From NCBI RefSeq assembly GCF_004342905.1, contig NZ_SMAN01000001.1, forward strand, positions 275,437 through 339,436: DNA of 64,000 bases. The letters run 5' to 3'. Below, in pieces: positions 1 through 8,306 of the stretch. Under the pieces are notes generated by a model. That model saw nothing but the letters and a program-made list of their open reading frames with translations. It searched no databases and was not told the origin of the DNA. The translations under genes were made by a program, and so were the position numbers. The stretch is from Melghiribacillus thermohalophilus. GTDB taxonomy: Bacteria > Bacillota > Bacilli > Bacillales > Alkalibacillaceae. Positions within the stretch are counted from its first letter, which is position 1. Every line of letters starts with the position of its first letter.

Positions 1-98
1 CTCATTCCTATACATCCAATTATGGAGCAAGAACCGGCAAACACCATCATCTCGTATTTCGCAGCCCTCTCAGAGCATCCTATGTGCCTGTACTCCAT
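1..98 (-). CDS. possible partial ORF running off the left edge
   Basis: A minus-strand frame opens with ATG at 98 and stays open to the window edge (33 codons). The reading begins MEYRHIGCSE and becomes hydrophobic. It is preceded only by a weak AAAGG. I do not recognise it. In B. subtilis yktB follows yktA, but these residues do not resemble what I know of YktB. It may be a small membrane protein or chance. Confidence 0.2.
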   Translation of the reverse strand, partial: MEYRHIGCSERAAKYEMMVFAGSCSIIGCIGM

Positions 99-108
99 TA
101 CCTTTAAT

Positions 109-140
109 AAAAACTTGAGGAGATCTCTCCTCAAGTTTTC
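109..140 (-). terminator. intrinsic terminator downstream of yktA
   Basis: AAAACTTGAGG and CCTCAAGTTTT form an 11-bp stem around AGATCTCT. Read on the minus strand it is followed by a run of T. It lies just past the stop codon of the UPF0223 gene and probably ends the nitronate monooxygenase-yktA transcript. Confidence 0.75.
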
Positions 141-152
141 CCAAAACAAACC

Positions 153-425
153 TTATGACATGGTTAGTTTGGCCCCGCGTTCAGCACTACGGGCTCTTTT
201 TACGGCGTGATAACAGGAATAGCCGGAACCCTTTTCAAACTCCCTGCACAGCTTTTTCTCTTCACTTTTGGAAGGAACAATTTGCTTAAATCGGGTATAG
301 GAATGCAGTAAATCATCCCGGTTCACACCTTTTTCATACGCGTTTTCCACCATTTGAAAAAAATGAATGACATCGATGACTTCCTTTTTGGACCAGGTTT
401 CGTCAATTGGATAATGATATTCCAT
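153..425 (-). CDS. yktA: UPF0223 family protein (YktA)
   Basis: A 90-residue soluble protein of unknown biochemical role, recognised as the UPF0223/YktA family. Family hallmarks visible are the acidic W-S-K-K-E-V-I-D-V start, a YEKGVNRDDLL stretch, the FKQIVPSKSEEKKLCREFE segment near residues 45-65, and the SGYSCY motif. I chose the second ATG (425) because GGAAGGAG lies 7 nt upstream. The ATG at 431 would abut the ribosome binding site. It follows the flavoprotein gene by 16 nt, so the two are likely cotranscribed. In B. subtilis yktA is the neighbour of speA, and the same association is kept here. Confidence 0.85.
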   Translation of the reverse strand: MEYHYPIDETWSKKEVIDVIHFFQMVENAYEKGVNRDDLLHSYTRFKQIVPSKSEEKKLCREFEKGSGYSCYHAVKRARSAERGAKLTMS

Positions 426-441
426 GTACATTCTCCTTCCC

Positions 442-1410
442 TTATTGCCCGCTTAAGCCCCACTTTTTGCGAATTTCCATGGCTTCAGAAATGATTTGGT
501 CAAAAAGATCTTCTACGGAAAGAACATCTTTGATGCGAGCGGCAACCTGACCGGCCCATGCGAATCCTTCGTCGGTTTTTCCTTCATATATATATCGTTT
601 GTTCGCTTCGCCGCTAATATACGGTTTTAGCACTTCATAGCCCGGCTCCTTCTGTTCCAGCTCCAAAATTTTTTCCGTCCAGCTATTTTTTAACGCCCTT
701 GCCGGAGCACCAAGGCTTCGTTTAATCACGACCGTTGACTTCTCGTCAGCTTCCAGCAAAGCTTTTTTATACACTTCATGGGCATGGACACACTCTTTTG
801 TGGCAATGAATCGGGTTCCCATTTCAATTCCTTCTGCGCCAAGGGCTAAGGCGGCCATGAACCCCCGGCCATCACCGATTCCTCCTGAAGCAATGACGGG
901 GATGGAAACCGAATCGACAACCTGAGGAGTGAGTACAAAGGTGCCCACATCATCGCGGCCGAGATGCCCTCCCCCTTCCTGTCCGACTACCATAACCGCA
1001 TCGGCTCCAAGTTCTTCTGCTTTCTCCGCCTGGCGTCTGGCAGCAACAAGCACTAACTTTTTAATTTCCGTATCTTTCACCATATCGAGAACGGGCTTCG
1101 GGTTTCCTCCCGTTACGGAAATGGCCGGAACGTTTTTCTCAATGGCCACTTCCACCATATGTTCAAAGGGTCTGCCATGCTGTCCAATAGCAAAGTTGAC
1201 ACCAAAAGGCTGGTCTGTTAATTCCCGGACCTTATCAATTTCTTTCCTTAAAGAATCGGCATCCGGCAGGCTCATCGCCGTAATTTGACCAAGCCCTCCG
1301 GCATTGGATACGGCTGCTGCCAGTTCAGCATAGGCGAGGTGTGCCAGCCCCCCCTGAATAATTGGATATGTAATATTTAACAGTTCCGTTACTCGAGTTT
1401 GAAAACTCAT
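442..1410 (-). CDS. nitronate monooxygenase / FabK-like FMN oxidoreductase
   Basis: A 322-residue TIM-barrel flavoprotein of the nitronate monooxygenase (2-nitropropane dioxygenase) and FabK superfamily. Such enzymes oxidise nitronates or reduce enoyl-ACP using FMN. Visible signatures are YPIIQGG near residue 15, GQEGGGHLG at 143-151 (the glycine-rich loop with the histidine), ASGGIGDGRG near 175-183 and the phosphate-binding MGTRF at about 197. The start at 1410 is supported by AAAGGAGGGG 5 nt upstream; an upstream in-frame ATG at 1443 lacks one. The sequence cannot settle which of the two activities it has. It is divergent from speA. Confidence 0.85.
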   Translation of the reverse strand: MSFQTRVTELLNITYPIIQGGLAHLAYAELAAAVSNAGGLGQITAMSLPDADSLRKEIDKVRELTDQPFGVNFAIGQHGRPFEHMVEVAIEKNVPAISVTGGNPKPVLDMVKDTEIKKLVLVAARRQAEKAEELGADAVMVVGQEGGGHLGRDDVGTFVLTPQVVDSVSIPVIASGGIGDGRGFMAALALGAEGIEMGTRFIATKECVHAHEVYKKALLEADEKSTVVIKRSLGAPARALKNSWTEKILELEQKEPGYEVLKPYISGEANKRYIYEGKTDEGFAWAGQVAARIKDVLSVEDLFDQIISEAMEIRKKWGLSGQ

Positions 1411-1499
1411 GTGTGCCCCTCCTTTAACCTTTTCTTTTTTCATGGTATCATGTTTTCGTTTTTTTGTGAGAAAAACTAGTCATAAGATATGGATTCTGC

Positions 1500-1505
1500 T
1501 ATAAT
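1500..1505 (+). promoter_or_regulatory. extended -10 promoter for speA
   Basis: TGCTATAAT (extended -10) ends at 1505, 36 nt before the speA start. The -35 region is poor, as is usual when a TGn extension is present. It sits in the short divergent gap with the flavoprotein gene. Confidence 0.5.
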
Positions 1506-1540
1506 TCATTTGTTTTGATGACAAAAACGAGGTGATGACC

Positions 1541-3013
1541 ATGTCCCAGCAGGAAACACCGCTGTTTTCCGGGCTGTTAAAACATATTGAAAAATATCCG
1601 ATTCAGTTTCATATCCCCGGCCATAAACAGGGAAAAGGAATGGATGCAGAATTTCGGGAATTTATCGGTCATAATGCGTTAGCGATCGATTTGATTAACA
1701 TCGAACCCCTGGATGATTTGCATCACCCCCACGGCATCATCCAGGAGGCGCAGGAACTGGCAGCGGAAGCCTTTGGTGCGGATCATACCCTTTTTTCGGT
1801 ACAGGGAACAAGCGGCGCTATCATGACGATGGTCATGGCTGTCTGTCAGCCGGGGGACAAGATTATTGTGCCCAGAAACGTCCATAAATCCGTAACTTCG
1901 GCCATTATTTTTTCAGGTGCAACTCCTGTTTTTGTCCATCCGGAACTGGACCCCGTGCTGGGGATTGCCCACGGTGTATCTCCAGAGGCGGTCGAAAAAG
2001 CGCTGGAAGCGAATCCGGATGCGAAAGCTGTTCTAGTGATTAATCCAACCTATTTCGGTGTTGCCGCTGACTTAAAGAGAATTGTGGGGATTGCCCACAG
2101 CTATGATGTACCTGTTCTCGTTGATGAAGCCCATGGGGTGCATATCCACTTTCACGATCGCATGCCATTATCCGCCATGCAAGCTGGTGCAGATATGGCT
2201 GCCACCAGTGTGCATAAACTTGGCGGATCATTGACCCAGAGTTCGGTATTGAATATCAGGGAAGGATTCATTTCGCCGGAAAGGGTTCAGTCACTGTTTT
2301 CCATGCTGACCACCACATCCACTTCTTATTTGCTTCTGGCATCTCTGGATGCTGCGAGACGGCAACTGGCTGTAAATGGGCATGAAATGATTACCCGGAC
2401 ACTGAAACTTGCCGATTGGGCACGAAAAAAAATAAATGAGATACCCTATCTTTACTGTCCGGGGTCAGAAATGCTTGACAGCAAAGCCGCTTTTGATTTT
2501 GACCCGACCAAGCTGATCATATCTGTGAAAGATCTAGGAATCAGCGGTTATGATGCAGAAGTATGGCTAAGAAAGAACTATCAAATTGAAGTAGAGCTTT
2601 CTGACCTTTACAACATTTTGTGTCTCATTACAAATGGAGACACAGAACAGGAGACCGATATGCTGATTAATGCCTTGAGAGCATTATCGGATGCCTTTAA
2701 ACATCAGGCAAAAACCCTGGGAAATGTGGAAGTTCAAGTGCCGGATATTCCGTTGCTGGCCCTCTCGCCGAGGGATGCCTTTTACTCTGAAACAGAAGTG
2801 GTCCCGCTGGTGGAATCCAGCGGACGAATCAGCGCAGAATTCGTGATGGTTTATCCGCCCGGAATCCCCATTTTTATGCCCGGGGAAATTATTACTGGGG
2901 ACAATATTGACTATATCCACCGTAATATGAAAGCTGGTCTGCCTGTACAGGGTCCGGAAGATGAATCGTTAAAAACGATTCGGGTCATTAAAGAACACCG
3001 CGCCTACAAGTAA
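1541..3013 (+). CDS. speA: arginine decarboxylase SpeA (PLP fold type I)
   Basis: A 490-residue PLP enzyme of the Orn/Lys/Arg decarboxylase major-domain family, closely resembling B. subtilis SpeA, which converts arginine to agmatine as the first step of polyamine synthesis. Visible are FHIPGHKQGKGMD at 23-35, the cofactor-binding VQGTSGAIMTM near 88, DEAHG at 195-199 and TSVHKLGGS, with Lys226 the expected PLP Schiff-base lysine. The C-terminal domain ends with the conserved YPPGIPIFMPGE and PVQGPED segments. The ATG at 1541 has GAGGTGAT just upstream; GTG/ATG codons at 1532 and 1535 lie inside that site. The SR1 locus next door matches the B. subtilis arrangement. Confidence 0.93.
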   Translation: MSQQETPLFSGLLKHIEKYPIQFHIPGHKQGKGMDAEFREFIGHNALAIDLINIEPLDDLHHPHGIIQEAQELAAEAFGADHTLFSVQGTSGAIMTMVMAVCQPGDKIIVPRNVHKSVTSAIIFSGATPVFVHPELDPVLGIAHGVSPEAVEKALEANPDAKAVLVINPTYFGVAADLKRIVGIAHSYDVPVLVDEAHGVHIHFHDRMPLSAMQAGADMAATSVHKLGGSLTQSSVLNIREGFISPERVQSLFSMLTTTSTSYLLLASLDAARRQLAVNGHEMITRTLKLADWARKKINEIPYLYCPGSEMLDSKAAFDFDPTKLIISVKDLGISGYDAEVWLRKNYQIEVELSDLYNILCLITNGDTEQETDMLINALRALSDAFKHQAKTLGNVEVQVPDIPLLALSPRDAFYSETEVVPLVESSGRISAEFVMVYPPGIPIFMPGEIITGDNIDYIHRNMKAGLPVQGPEDESLKTIRVIKEHRAYK

Positions 3014-3016
3014 TTA

Positions 3017-3078
3017 GCTTCTCTGGACTGGTGGGTCGGAATCGAAACAGGAAAAATAGGATACACATCCAGAGAAGC
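3017..3078 (+). terminator. long-range stem after speA
   Basis: GCTTCTCTGGA and TCCAGAGAAGC can pair as 11 bp across a loop of about 40 nt, starting 3 nt after the speA stop. The following ATTCGTATTTTAC is only moderately U-rich, so this is a weak or processed terminator candidate. Confidence 0.4.
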
Positions 3079-3112
3079 ATTCGTATTTTACATCTAACAT
3101 TTAATTTGGAAT

Positions 3113-3156
3113 GAAAAATGCGCAGAACCAGCATTCTAAGGGGATCTGCGCATTTC
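3113..3156 (-). terminator. SR1 terminator
   Basis: AAATGCGCAGA and TCTGCGCATTT form an 11-bp stem on the minus strand followed by a T-rich tract. It starts shortly after the SR1P stop codon. Confidence 0.8.
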
Positions 3157-3327
3157 TATATTCATTTCTTTCTATCTTCTTTTTGCTGTTGACAGGTGCA
3201 TCCTTTTCCATACAAAACCGTCACTTTATGGGTATCAAAATGTTCAATGACTCGCTGGCAGTCCTGACAGACGATGGTACCCAACTTTGTCATCTCCTTT
3301 TTAAGATTAAACGCTTTCACCAGGGTT
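3115..3327 (-). ncRNA. SR1-type dual-function small RNA
   Basis: A minus-strand unit of about 210 nt bounded by a consensus sigma-A promoter (3334-3362) and an intrinsic terminator (3113-3156), containing the SR1P reading frame. Known B. subtilis SR1 is about 205 nt, lies beside speA, base-pairs with ahrC mRNA to inhibit its translation, and encodes the GapA-binding peptide SR1P. The promoter, terminator, length and position are seen directly. Base-pairing to ahrC and CcpN/CcpA control are inferred from B. subtilis and cannot be tested in this window. Confidence 0.85.
3162..3284 (-). CDS. sr1P: SR1P, GapA-binding peptide
   Basis: A 40-residue peptide beginning MGTIVCQDCQ and containing the diagnostic KVTVLYGKG segment and Cys pairs at 6/9 and 29/31. 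This matches the SR1P family, which in B. subtilis binds glyceraldehyde-3-phosphate dehydrogenase GapA and promotes its association with RNase J1. The start is TTG at 3284, with AAAAAGGAG 9 nt upstream. The in-frame ATG at 3293 abuts the ribosome binding site and is not credible as a start. It is encoded inside the SR1 RNA next to speA, as in B. subtilis. Confidence 0.9.
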   Translation of the reverse strand: MGTIVCQDCQRVIEHFDTHKVTVLYGKGCTCQQQKEDRKK

Positions 3328-3333
3328 ATTCCT

Positions 3334-3362
3334 ATTATATTATGTCACAATGATGGTTTCAA
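3334..3362 (-). promoter_or_regulatory. sigma-A promoter of SR1
   Basis: On the minus strand TTGAAA (3362-3357) and TATAAT (3339-3334) are separated by exactly 17 nt, a near-perfect housekeeping promoter. Start of transcription is predicted near 3327. Confidence 0.85.
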
Positions 3363-3423
3363 GGGATAAACAGTATGTCATATTTATGAATTTTGACGAA
3401 AAAATGCTGGATATTTTACAATA

Positions 3424-3460
3424 TAAAAAAGCAGGTGAATACATGAAGCCTTTCACCTGC
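3424..3460 (-). terminator. terminator of the yyaL-like gene
   Basis: GCAGGTGAA pairs with TTCACCTGC, followed by TTTTTT on the minus strand, right after the stop of the 3469-5550 gene. Confidence 0.85.
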
Positions 3461-3468
3461 TTCTCTAC

Positions 3469-5550
3469 TTATAGTTGATCAAGAACTTCATCTATGTCAT
3501 TCGTCGGCTGATGGCATGAAAAGTTTTCACAAATATAGACCGTTGTTTGTCCGTTTTTCATTTGATATCCCTTTAGAAACGATGCCTGTTTTGACAATCT
3601 CTCAGGATTACTCGTGGCAAGAATGGCGTACTGAGGATGAAAAGTTTCCTGCAGTTTCCGGAGCAGTTTCTCTCTGTTCTCTTCTCCTGCTTCTCCGATG
3701 ATCACAATCTCTTTCGAAGGCATCTCCAGCAGCATCACACTTAACAGGAAATAAGTATGTCCTGTTTCATAACCCTCCACCTGGTCTTTAAACGTCTGAA
3801 ACATTTTTTCAGCTTTTTCCTCAAACTCCACTTCTCCTGTCAGCCGGGATATGCGAATCAACTGCTCTGCTGCCACACTATTTCCAGAAGGGATCGCACC
3901 ATCATAGATTTCTTTATCCCTGACAATGAGTTCCTCCGCATCATGAGCAGTAAAATAAAATCCTCCGTTTTCGGGATCCCAGAACCAGTCGAGCATATCT
4001 TTCGCCAGTTTTTTCCCTTTTTGTAAAAAGTCATCATTAAATGTTGTTTCATAAAGTTCAAGATAGGCTCGCATTAAATAGGCATAGTCATCGATAAATC
4101 CTTTATTCTTTACTTCCCCATCCCGGAAACGGACCATTACTCGGCCGTTTTCAATCAGTTTATCTTCTATAAACTCCATTGCGGTCCGGGCCATATTTAC
4201 ATACTCCATATCCCCGTAAACCCTTCCAGCCTGAGCAAGAGCTGCGATCATCATTGCATTCCAGGAAGTTAATATTTTATCATCCACATGGGGATAGATC
4301 CGTTGACTTCTTTTCTGGAAAAGCTTTTTCCTGGCTTGTTCAAGCTTCTCCTGCAGCTGTTGTCTGGTCAGATGATGTTTTTCTGCCAGAGCATCCAGGT
4401 CTGTGTCGATTAAATTTGGAACATTTTTCCCTTCAAAGTTTCCCGTTGCCGTTATACCATAGGCTTCAGCATATAATTCCCCGTCTTCTTGCCCAAGGGT
4501 GGTTAACATTTCATCCCAATCCCAGACGTAATATTTGCCTTCGATCCCCTCAGAATCGGCATCAATAGCGGAGTAAAAGCCTCCCTGTTCGGAGGTCATC
4601 TCCCGTTTAACAAACTCAATCATTTGTTCGCTGATTTCCTTAAATCGACGGTTTCCTGTTAATTGATAGGCCTCTGTATAAGCTGTCAGCAGCAATGCAT
4701 GATCATAAAGCATCTTTTCAAAGTGGGGAACAAGCCATTTTCTATCCGTAGAATAGCGGGCAAATCCAAAACCAATCTGGTCATATATACCGCCATCAGC
4801 CATGGCATTCAAGGTTTTCTCCACCATCTTCAACGCATCCGCATCCCCCTGTTTCCAGATATGGTACCTCATCAAGAACATCAAGTTATGAGGTGTTGGA
4901 AACTTGGGTGCTCCGGAAAATCCTCCGTATTTGCTGTCAAAACTCCGACTGAGCTGTTTGTATGCTTTTTCCAGATGGGCAGTTCCCAGAGATTGTTTTT
5001 GGTCACTCTGCACCGAAGGCTTTAGATTTTCAATGATTTTATCAGAAACATCAGCAATTTTTTCTGGATTTTTTTGATACTTATCGTAAAGCTGAGTAAT
5101 CACATCCATAAATCCGGGCATCCCGTGACGGCTCGTTTTCGGAAAGTAAGTTCCTGCATAAAACGGTTTTTGATCCGGGGTGAGAAACACACTCAGCGGC
5201 CAGCCCCCCTGTCCCGTTAAAAGCTGACAGACACGCATATAGACGGAATCAATATCCGGTCGCTCTTCTCTGTCAACCTTTATGGAAACAAACCGTTCGT
5301 TGAGCAGTTTGGCCACCTGTTCGTCTTCAAAGCTTTCATGGGCCATGACATGACACCAGTGGCAGGTGGAATAGCCAATGGACAAAAAAACAGGTTTGTT
5401 CTCTTGTTTTGCCTTCTCAAAAGCTTCTTCTGACCATTCAAGCCAGTTTACCGGATTGGTTTGATGCTGCTGCAGATATGGTGATTGACTTTTGACAAGC
5501 CAGTTAAAATGATTAGAGTACCGATCTTTTGTTAAATAATCTTTCATCAT
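3469..5550 (-). CDS. YyaL-type thioredoxin-domain protein (DUF255)
   Basis: A 693-residue protein of the DUF255/YyaL (spermatogenesis-associated protein 20-like) family. The N-terminal thioredoxin-like domain carries the CHWCHVM motif with Cys63 and Cys66, surrounded by the family signatures [18 protein letters not shown] and [10 protein letters not shown]. Residues from about 200 onward match the alpha/alpha-barrel region ([44 protein letters not shown]). Its substrate is unknown; oxidoreductase or glycan-related roles have been suggested for the family. Full family length. Start is ATG at 5550 or the adjacent ATG at 5547, with AAGGATGGG upstream. Single-gene unit with its own terminator. 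Confidence 0.88.
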   Translation of the reverse strand: MMKDYLTKDRYSNHFNWLVKSQSPYLQQHQTNPVNWLEWSEEAFEKAKQENKPVFLSIGYSTCHWCHVMAHESFEDEQVAKLLNERFVSIKVDREERPDIDSVYMRVCQLLTGQGGWPLSVFLTPDQKPFYAGTYFPKTSRHGMPGFMDVITQLYDKYQKNPEKIADVSDKIIENLKPSVQSDQKQSLGTAHLEKAYKQLSRSFDSKYGGFSGAPKFPTPHNLMFLMRYHIWKQGDADALKMVEKTLNAMADGGIYDQIGFGFARYSTDRKWLVPHFEKMLYDHALLLTAYTEAYQLTGNRRFKEISEQMIEFVKREMTSEQGGFYSAIDADSEGIEGKYYVWDWDEMLTTLGQEDGELYAEAYGITATGNFEGKNVPNLIDTDLDALAEKHHLTRQQLQEKLEQARKKLFQKRSQRIYPHVDDKILTSWNAMMIAALAQAGRVYGDMEYVNMARTAMEFIEDKLIENGRVMVRFRDGEVKNKGFIDDYAYLMRAYLELYETTFNDDFLQKGKKLAKDMLDWFWDPENGGFYFTAHDAEELIVRDKEIYDGAIPSGNSVAAEQLIRISRLTGEVEFEEKAEKMFQTFKDQVEGYETGHTYFLLSVMLLEMPSKEIVIIGEAGEENREKLLRKLQETFHPQYAILATSNPERLSKQASFLKGYQMKNGQTTVYICENFSCHQPTNDIDEVLDQL

Positions 5551-5720
5551 ATCCCATCCTTACATTCATACAATTTGAATCTTATTCGTAACCACGGATA
5601 CTTTTTACGGATAGGTTACCATAAAAACCCGACTGACATACAGTGATTCAGATGTTCACTCCACAAAAAGTACCGTTTTCTTCCCTTTCTTCCATGACAG
5701 ACCAGGGTTTCGAATTTCTT

Positions 5721-5737
5721 TGTCACATTTTCTTACA
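5721..5737 (+). promoter_or_regulatory. TnrA/GlnR box upstream of the HPr-like gene and tnrA
   Basis: TGTCACATTTTCTTACA matches the 17-bp TnrA/GlnR consensus TGTNANAWWWTNTNACA at every fixed position. A -10-like TTTAAT lies at 5762-5767 with no good -35, so the box would be centred about 45 bp before the predicted start, the position typical of TnrA activation. Autoregulation of TnrA is known in B. subtilis. Confidence 0.75.
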
Positions 5738-5812
5738 AAACTAGTGATTTTATTTGTAAGGTTTAATACAATTTATGTAAATCAAAATAAAGTTCAGGAA
5801 GGAGGACTTAAG

Positions 5813-6196
5813 ATGTATGCTGAAAAATCCATCTGTATCCCGGAGGAATTTAGGGCGAAAAAGATATTTGGGTTTATCTCTCTGGTTAATCAGTTCAAGA
5901 GTGAAATTATACTGACAAACGAAAAAATGCACCTGAACGGCAAAAGTATCCTGGGAACGGTCACTTTTTTCCTCAACATGAAAACGGGGGGCGATTTGAA
6001 AATTTGCGGAAAAGGTGAAGATGCTGAAAAGGCCGTTGAAATCCTGTCGCAATTTTTGCTCAGTCCCCGAGCTCCAGAACTCGACTACTGGCAGGAAGAA
6101 ACCATGCTCGAGATGATGAAGGCATCATTGTCTGTTCCCCCAAAACATATTCGTACCATTGCAAAGCCGTATTTTAACATAAATAGAGGAGGATAA
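5813..6196 (+). CDS. HPr-like (Crh-like) protein lacking the PTS histidine
   Basis: A 127-residue protein whose first 85 residues align with the HPr fold. The regulatory phosphoserine motif is kept as NGKSILG (Ser45, equivalent to HPr Ser46). The active-site I-H15-A-R-P of HPr reads F13-R14-A-K-K, so PTS phosphotransfer is not expected. This resembles the logic of Crh (Gln15), a regulatory HPr homologue that acts with CcpA. Unlike Crh it has a 40-residue C-terminal tail of unknown role. AAGGAGG lies 7 nt before the ATG. It precedes tnrA by 62 nt behind a TnrA box, suggesting a carbon-nitrogen regulatory link (inference). HPr kinase phosphorylation is untested. Confidence 0.75.
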   Translation: MYAEKSICIPEEFRAKKIFGFISLVNQFKSEIILTNEKMHLNGKSILGTVTFFLNMKTGGDLKICGKGEDAEKAVEILSQFLLSPRAPELDYWQEETMLEMMKASLSVPPKHIRTIAKPYFNINRGG

Positions 6197-6258
6197 AGGG
6201 TTTTGACAGGAAAAATAACAAAGAGGAACAAAATGATTCACAGGGCGGTGGGGATCCA

Positions 6259-6573
6259 TTGGGAACTCAAGATTATAAAACAAAAAAAGTCATTTCAATA
6301 GGTACAGTCAGTGAATTAACGGGGTTATCTGTCCGGCAGATCCGATACTATGAAGAACGAAAATTGGTTTTTCCGGAACGGACAGAAAACGGTACACGAA
6401 AATTTTCCTTTCAGGATATTGAAATCTTGAATGATATTGCAAACAAACGGGAGGAAGGTGTACAGACTTACGAAATCAGACAGGAGATGCTGAAAGAAAA
6501 TAAAAACCGGAACGATCTTCACCGCAAAATGCTCAAAGGTCAAATCAATGCCCATTTTAATCTGCGAAACTAA
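6259..6573 (+). CDS. tnrA: nitrogen regulator TnrA (MerR family)
   Basis: A 104-residue MerR-family regulator very close to TnrA. The N-terminal winged helix-turn-helix reads KKVISIG...[13 protein letters not shown] (residues 9-36), followed by NGTRKFSF and [12 protein letters not shown]. The C-terminus carries GQINAHF, the TnrA tail bound by feedback-inhibited glutamine synthetase and by GlnK. TnrA activates nitrogen-scavenging genes and represses others under nitrogen limitation. The start is TTG at 6259 with a weak GGTGGGG upstream; no other start codon is in frame. It is probably cotranscribed with the HPr-like gene. Confidence 0.9.
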   Translation: MGTQDYKTKKVISIGTVSELTGLSVRQIRYYEERKLVFPERTENGTRKFSFQDIEILNDIANKREEGVQTYEIRQEMLKENKNRNDLHRKMLKGQINAHFNLRN

Positions 6574-6591
6574 CTGTTTTTCAGACATTTG

Positions 6592-6617
6592 CCTGAACCT
6601 GTGGGTTTAGGTTTTTT
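6592..6617 (+). terminator. tnrA terminator
   Basis: CCTGAACC and GGTTTAGG pair (one G-U) around TGTG and are followed by TTTTTT. It separates tnrA from the glutamate dehydrogenase gene. Confidence 0.85.
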
Positions 6618-6699
6618 ATTTTATGAAAGGGGCTTGAAGGGAATAAAAAGTTTTTTTAAAGGCATTTTATAACTGTAACCCTATCGCTGGAGGTAAATT

Positions 6700-8001
6700 A
6701 TGAAACCGACCACCTATAAAGTAGAAGCGGACATATTAACCCATGATAAGAACCCGTATGAAATGGTGAAAGAACTGCTAAAAGACTCCATCAGCGAATT
6801 AAACTTAAGCGAGAATATATACCATATGATCAAAAAACCGATGAGAGTTCTTGAAGTCTCCCTGCCTGTTCGGATGGATAACGGAGAAATCCACAATTTT
6901 ACCGGGTTTCGCTCTCAGCATTTAGATGTACTTGGCCCGACTAAAGGAGGAATTCGCTTTCACCCGGGAGTTCATGCAGATGAAGTCAAGGCCCTCTCCA
7001 TCTGGATGTCTTTAAAATCAGCGATTTTAGACCTGCCCCTTGGCGGCGGAAAAGGTGGTGTAAAGGTAGACCCTTCCAGACTGTCTGAAAGGGAACTGGA
7101 AGAATTAAGCCGGACGTATATACGGAAAATCACACCGATTATTGGACCACAAAAAGATATTCCGGCACCGGACGTGAACACGAACCCGACCGTCATGGGC
7201 TGGATGATCGATGAGTATGACAAATTAAGAGGATATAATATCCCCGGCATGCTCACAGGGAAACCTCTCGTGATCGGGGGATCTCATGGAAGACTGGAAG
7301 CTACAGGAAGAGGAGTCGTGATCACGATCCGCGAAGCTGCAAATGTTGTCGGGGTTCAATTAAACGGTGCTTCGGCAGCTCTTCAGGGTTTTGGAAATGT
7401 AGGAAGTATGACAGCAAAATTTCTCCACCAGTTAGGCGTAAAGGTCGTCGCCGTCAGCGATGTGAACGGAGCCATTTACAAAAAGGATGGTCTCCCTGTT
7501 CCTGACCTTATTGAGTTCACGAGCAGAGGAAAAAGCATTGCTGAATATCGAAAAGCTGAACCCATTCGACATGAAGATCTATTCCGCCTTCCTGTTGACA
7601 TCTTTGTCCCGGCAGCAATTGAAAACCAGATCACTTCAGAGACAGCAACACACATGCAAGTAAAGATTGTGGCGGAAGCAGCAAATGGCCCAACTACTCC
7701 TGAAGGAAACCGTATTCTAGAAAACAAAGGTGTGTTTATTATTCCTGACATTTTATGTAATGCCGGAGGAGTAACCGTCTCCTATTTCGAATGGGTTCAA
7801 AATGAAATGAATTATTACTGGAAGGAAGAGGAAGTCAATCAGAAGCTGGAGGAAAGGATGGTTGAAGGTTTTTACAACGTATTAAAGATGAGAGATCAGA
7901 AGCGGGTTCATATGCGAAAGGCTGCCTATATGGTCGGTCTAAAACGGATAGTAGAAGCATTTAAAGCCAGAGGATGGGTGAAAAATCATGATTTATACTA
8001 A
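6700..8001 (+). CDS. glutamate dehydrogenase (GudB/RocG family)
   Basis: A 433-residue Glu/Leu/Phe/Val dehydrogenase, most similar to the NAD-dependent catabolic glutamate dehydrogenases GudB and RocG. Visible are LGPTKGGIRFHP, the catalytic lysine loop LPLGGGKGG with Lys118, the DIPAPD motif (Asp158), the Rossmann glycine motif GFGNVG (230-235), the substrate segment VPAAIENQI and the C-terminal VSYFEWVQN. GGAGG lies 6 nt before the ATG. Position behind tnrA suggests a nitrogen role, but I see no TnrA box in its own upstream region. A RocG-like arginine catabolic role versus general glutamate turnover cannot be decided here. Confidence 0.88.
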   Translation: MKPTTYKVEADILTHDKNPYEMVKELLKDSISELNLSENIYHMIKKPMRVLEVSLPVRMDNGEIHNFTGFRSQHLDVLGPTKGGIRFHPGVHADEVKALSIWMSLKSAILDLPLGGGKGGVKVDPSRLSERELEELSRTYIRKITPIIGPQKDIPAPDVNTNPTVMGWMIDEYDKLRGYNIPGMLTGKPLVIGGSHGRLEATGRGVVITIREAANVVGVQLNGASAALQGFGNVGSMTAKFLHQLGVKVVAVSDVNGAIYKKDGLPVPDLIEFTSRGKSIAEYRKAEPIRHEDLFRLPVDIFVPAAIENQITSETATHMQVKIVAEAANGPTTPEGNRILENKGVFIIPDILCNAGGVTVSYFEWVQNEMNYYWKEEEVNQKLEERMVEGFYNVLKMRDQKRVHMRKAAYMVGLKRIVEAFKARGWVKNHDLY

Positions 8002-8306
8002 GTGTTCGGCCACAGAATGATCCAACCTTCTTCAAAAAAACATTTCCATCCCCCTTCTAAAGAGCGTTTTCGTACAGAAATACGATCCAATCATTTGCAG
8101 ACCATCTATTTGCAAACTTGTGCAGGATCATTCTCTCATCCGATCCATTCCTGTATATTCCCGTCTATATCCCCGTCCTTCATTTCTAACACCATAGGAA
8201 CATCCGCTTATTCGACAAATAACTGCACCTACCGAAAGGTTTTGTCTGGCAAAATTCAGCAAGGAATAGTATAATCGTTCATAAATAACGATGGAGGTTT
8301 TTTTTC
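8002..8306. other. intergenic stretch between gdh and the coiled-coil gene
   Basis: No convincing gene. An open frame of 90 codons starts directly at 8002 but has no ribosome binding site and a low-complexity Ser/His-rich reading. A TATAAT near 8270 with a weak TGGCAA 17 nt upstream could be the promoter of the next gene. No clear terminator for the dehydrogenase was seen. Confidence 0.5.

Noticed and set aside
3111-3353. 80-codon plus-strand ORF over the SR1 region
   Set aside because: It runs antisense to the convincing SR1P gene and through the SR1 terminator and promoter, with no ribosome binding site.
5754-5771. Second TnrA-like site TTGTA...TACAA
   Set aside because: The dyad is real, but the spacing is one base shorter than the TnrA consensus, so it is not listed as a site.
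8002-8274. 90-codon frame right after the glutamate dehydrogenase stop
   Set aside because: No ribosome binding site, low-complexity Ser/His/Thr reading, no family resemblance.
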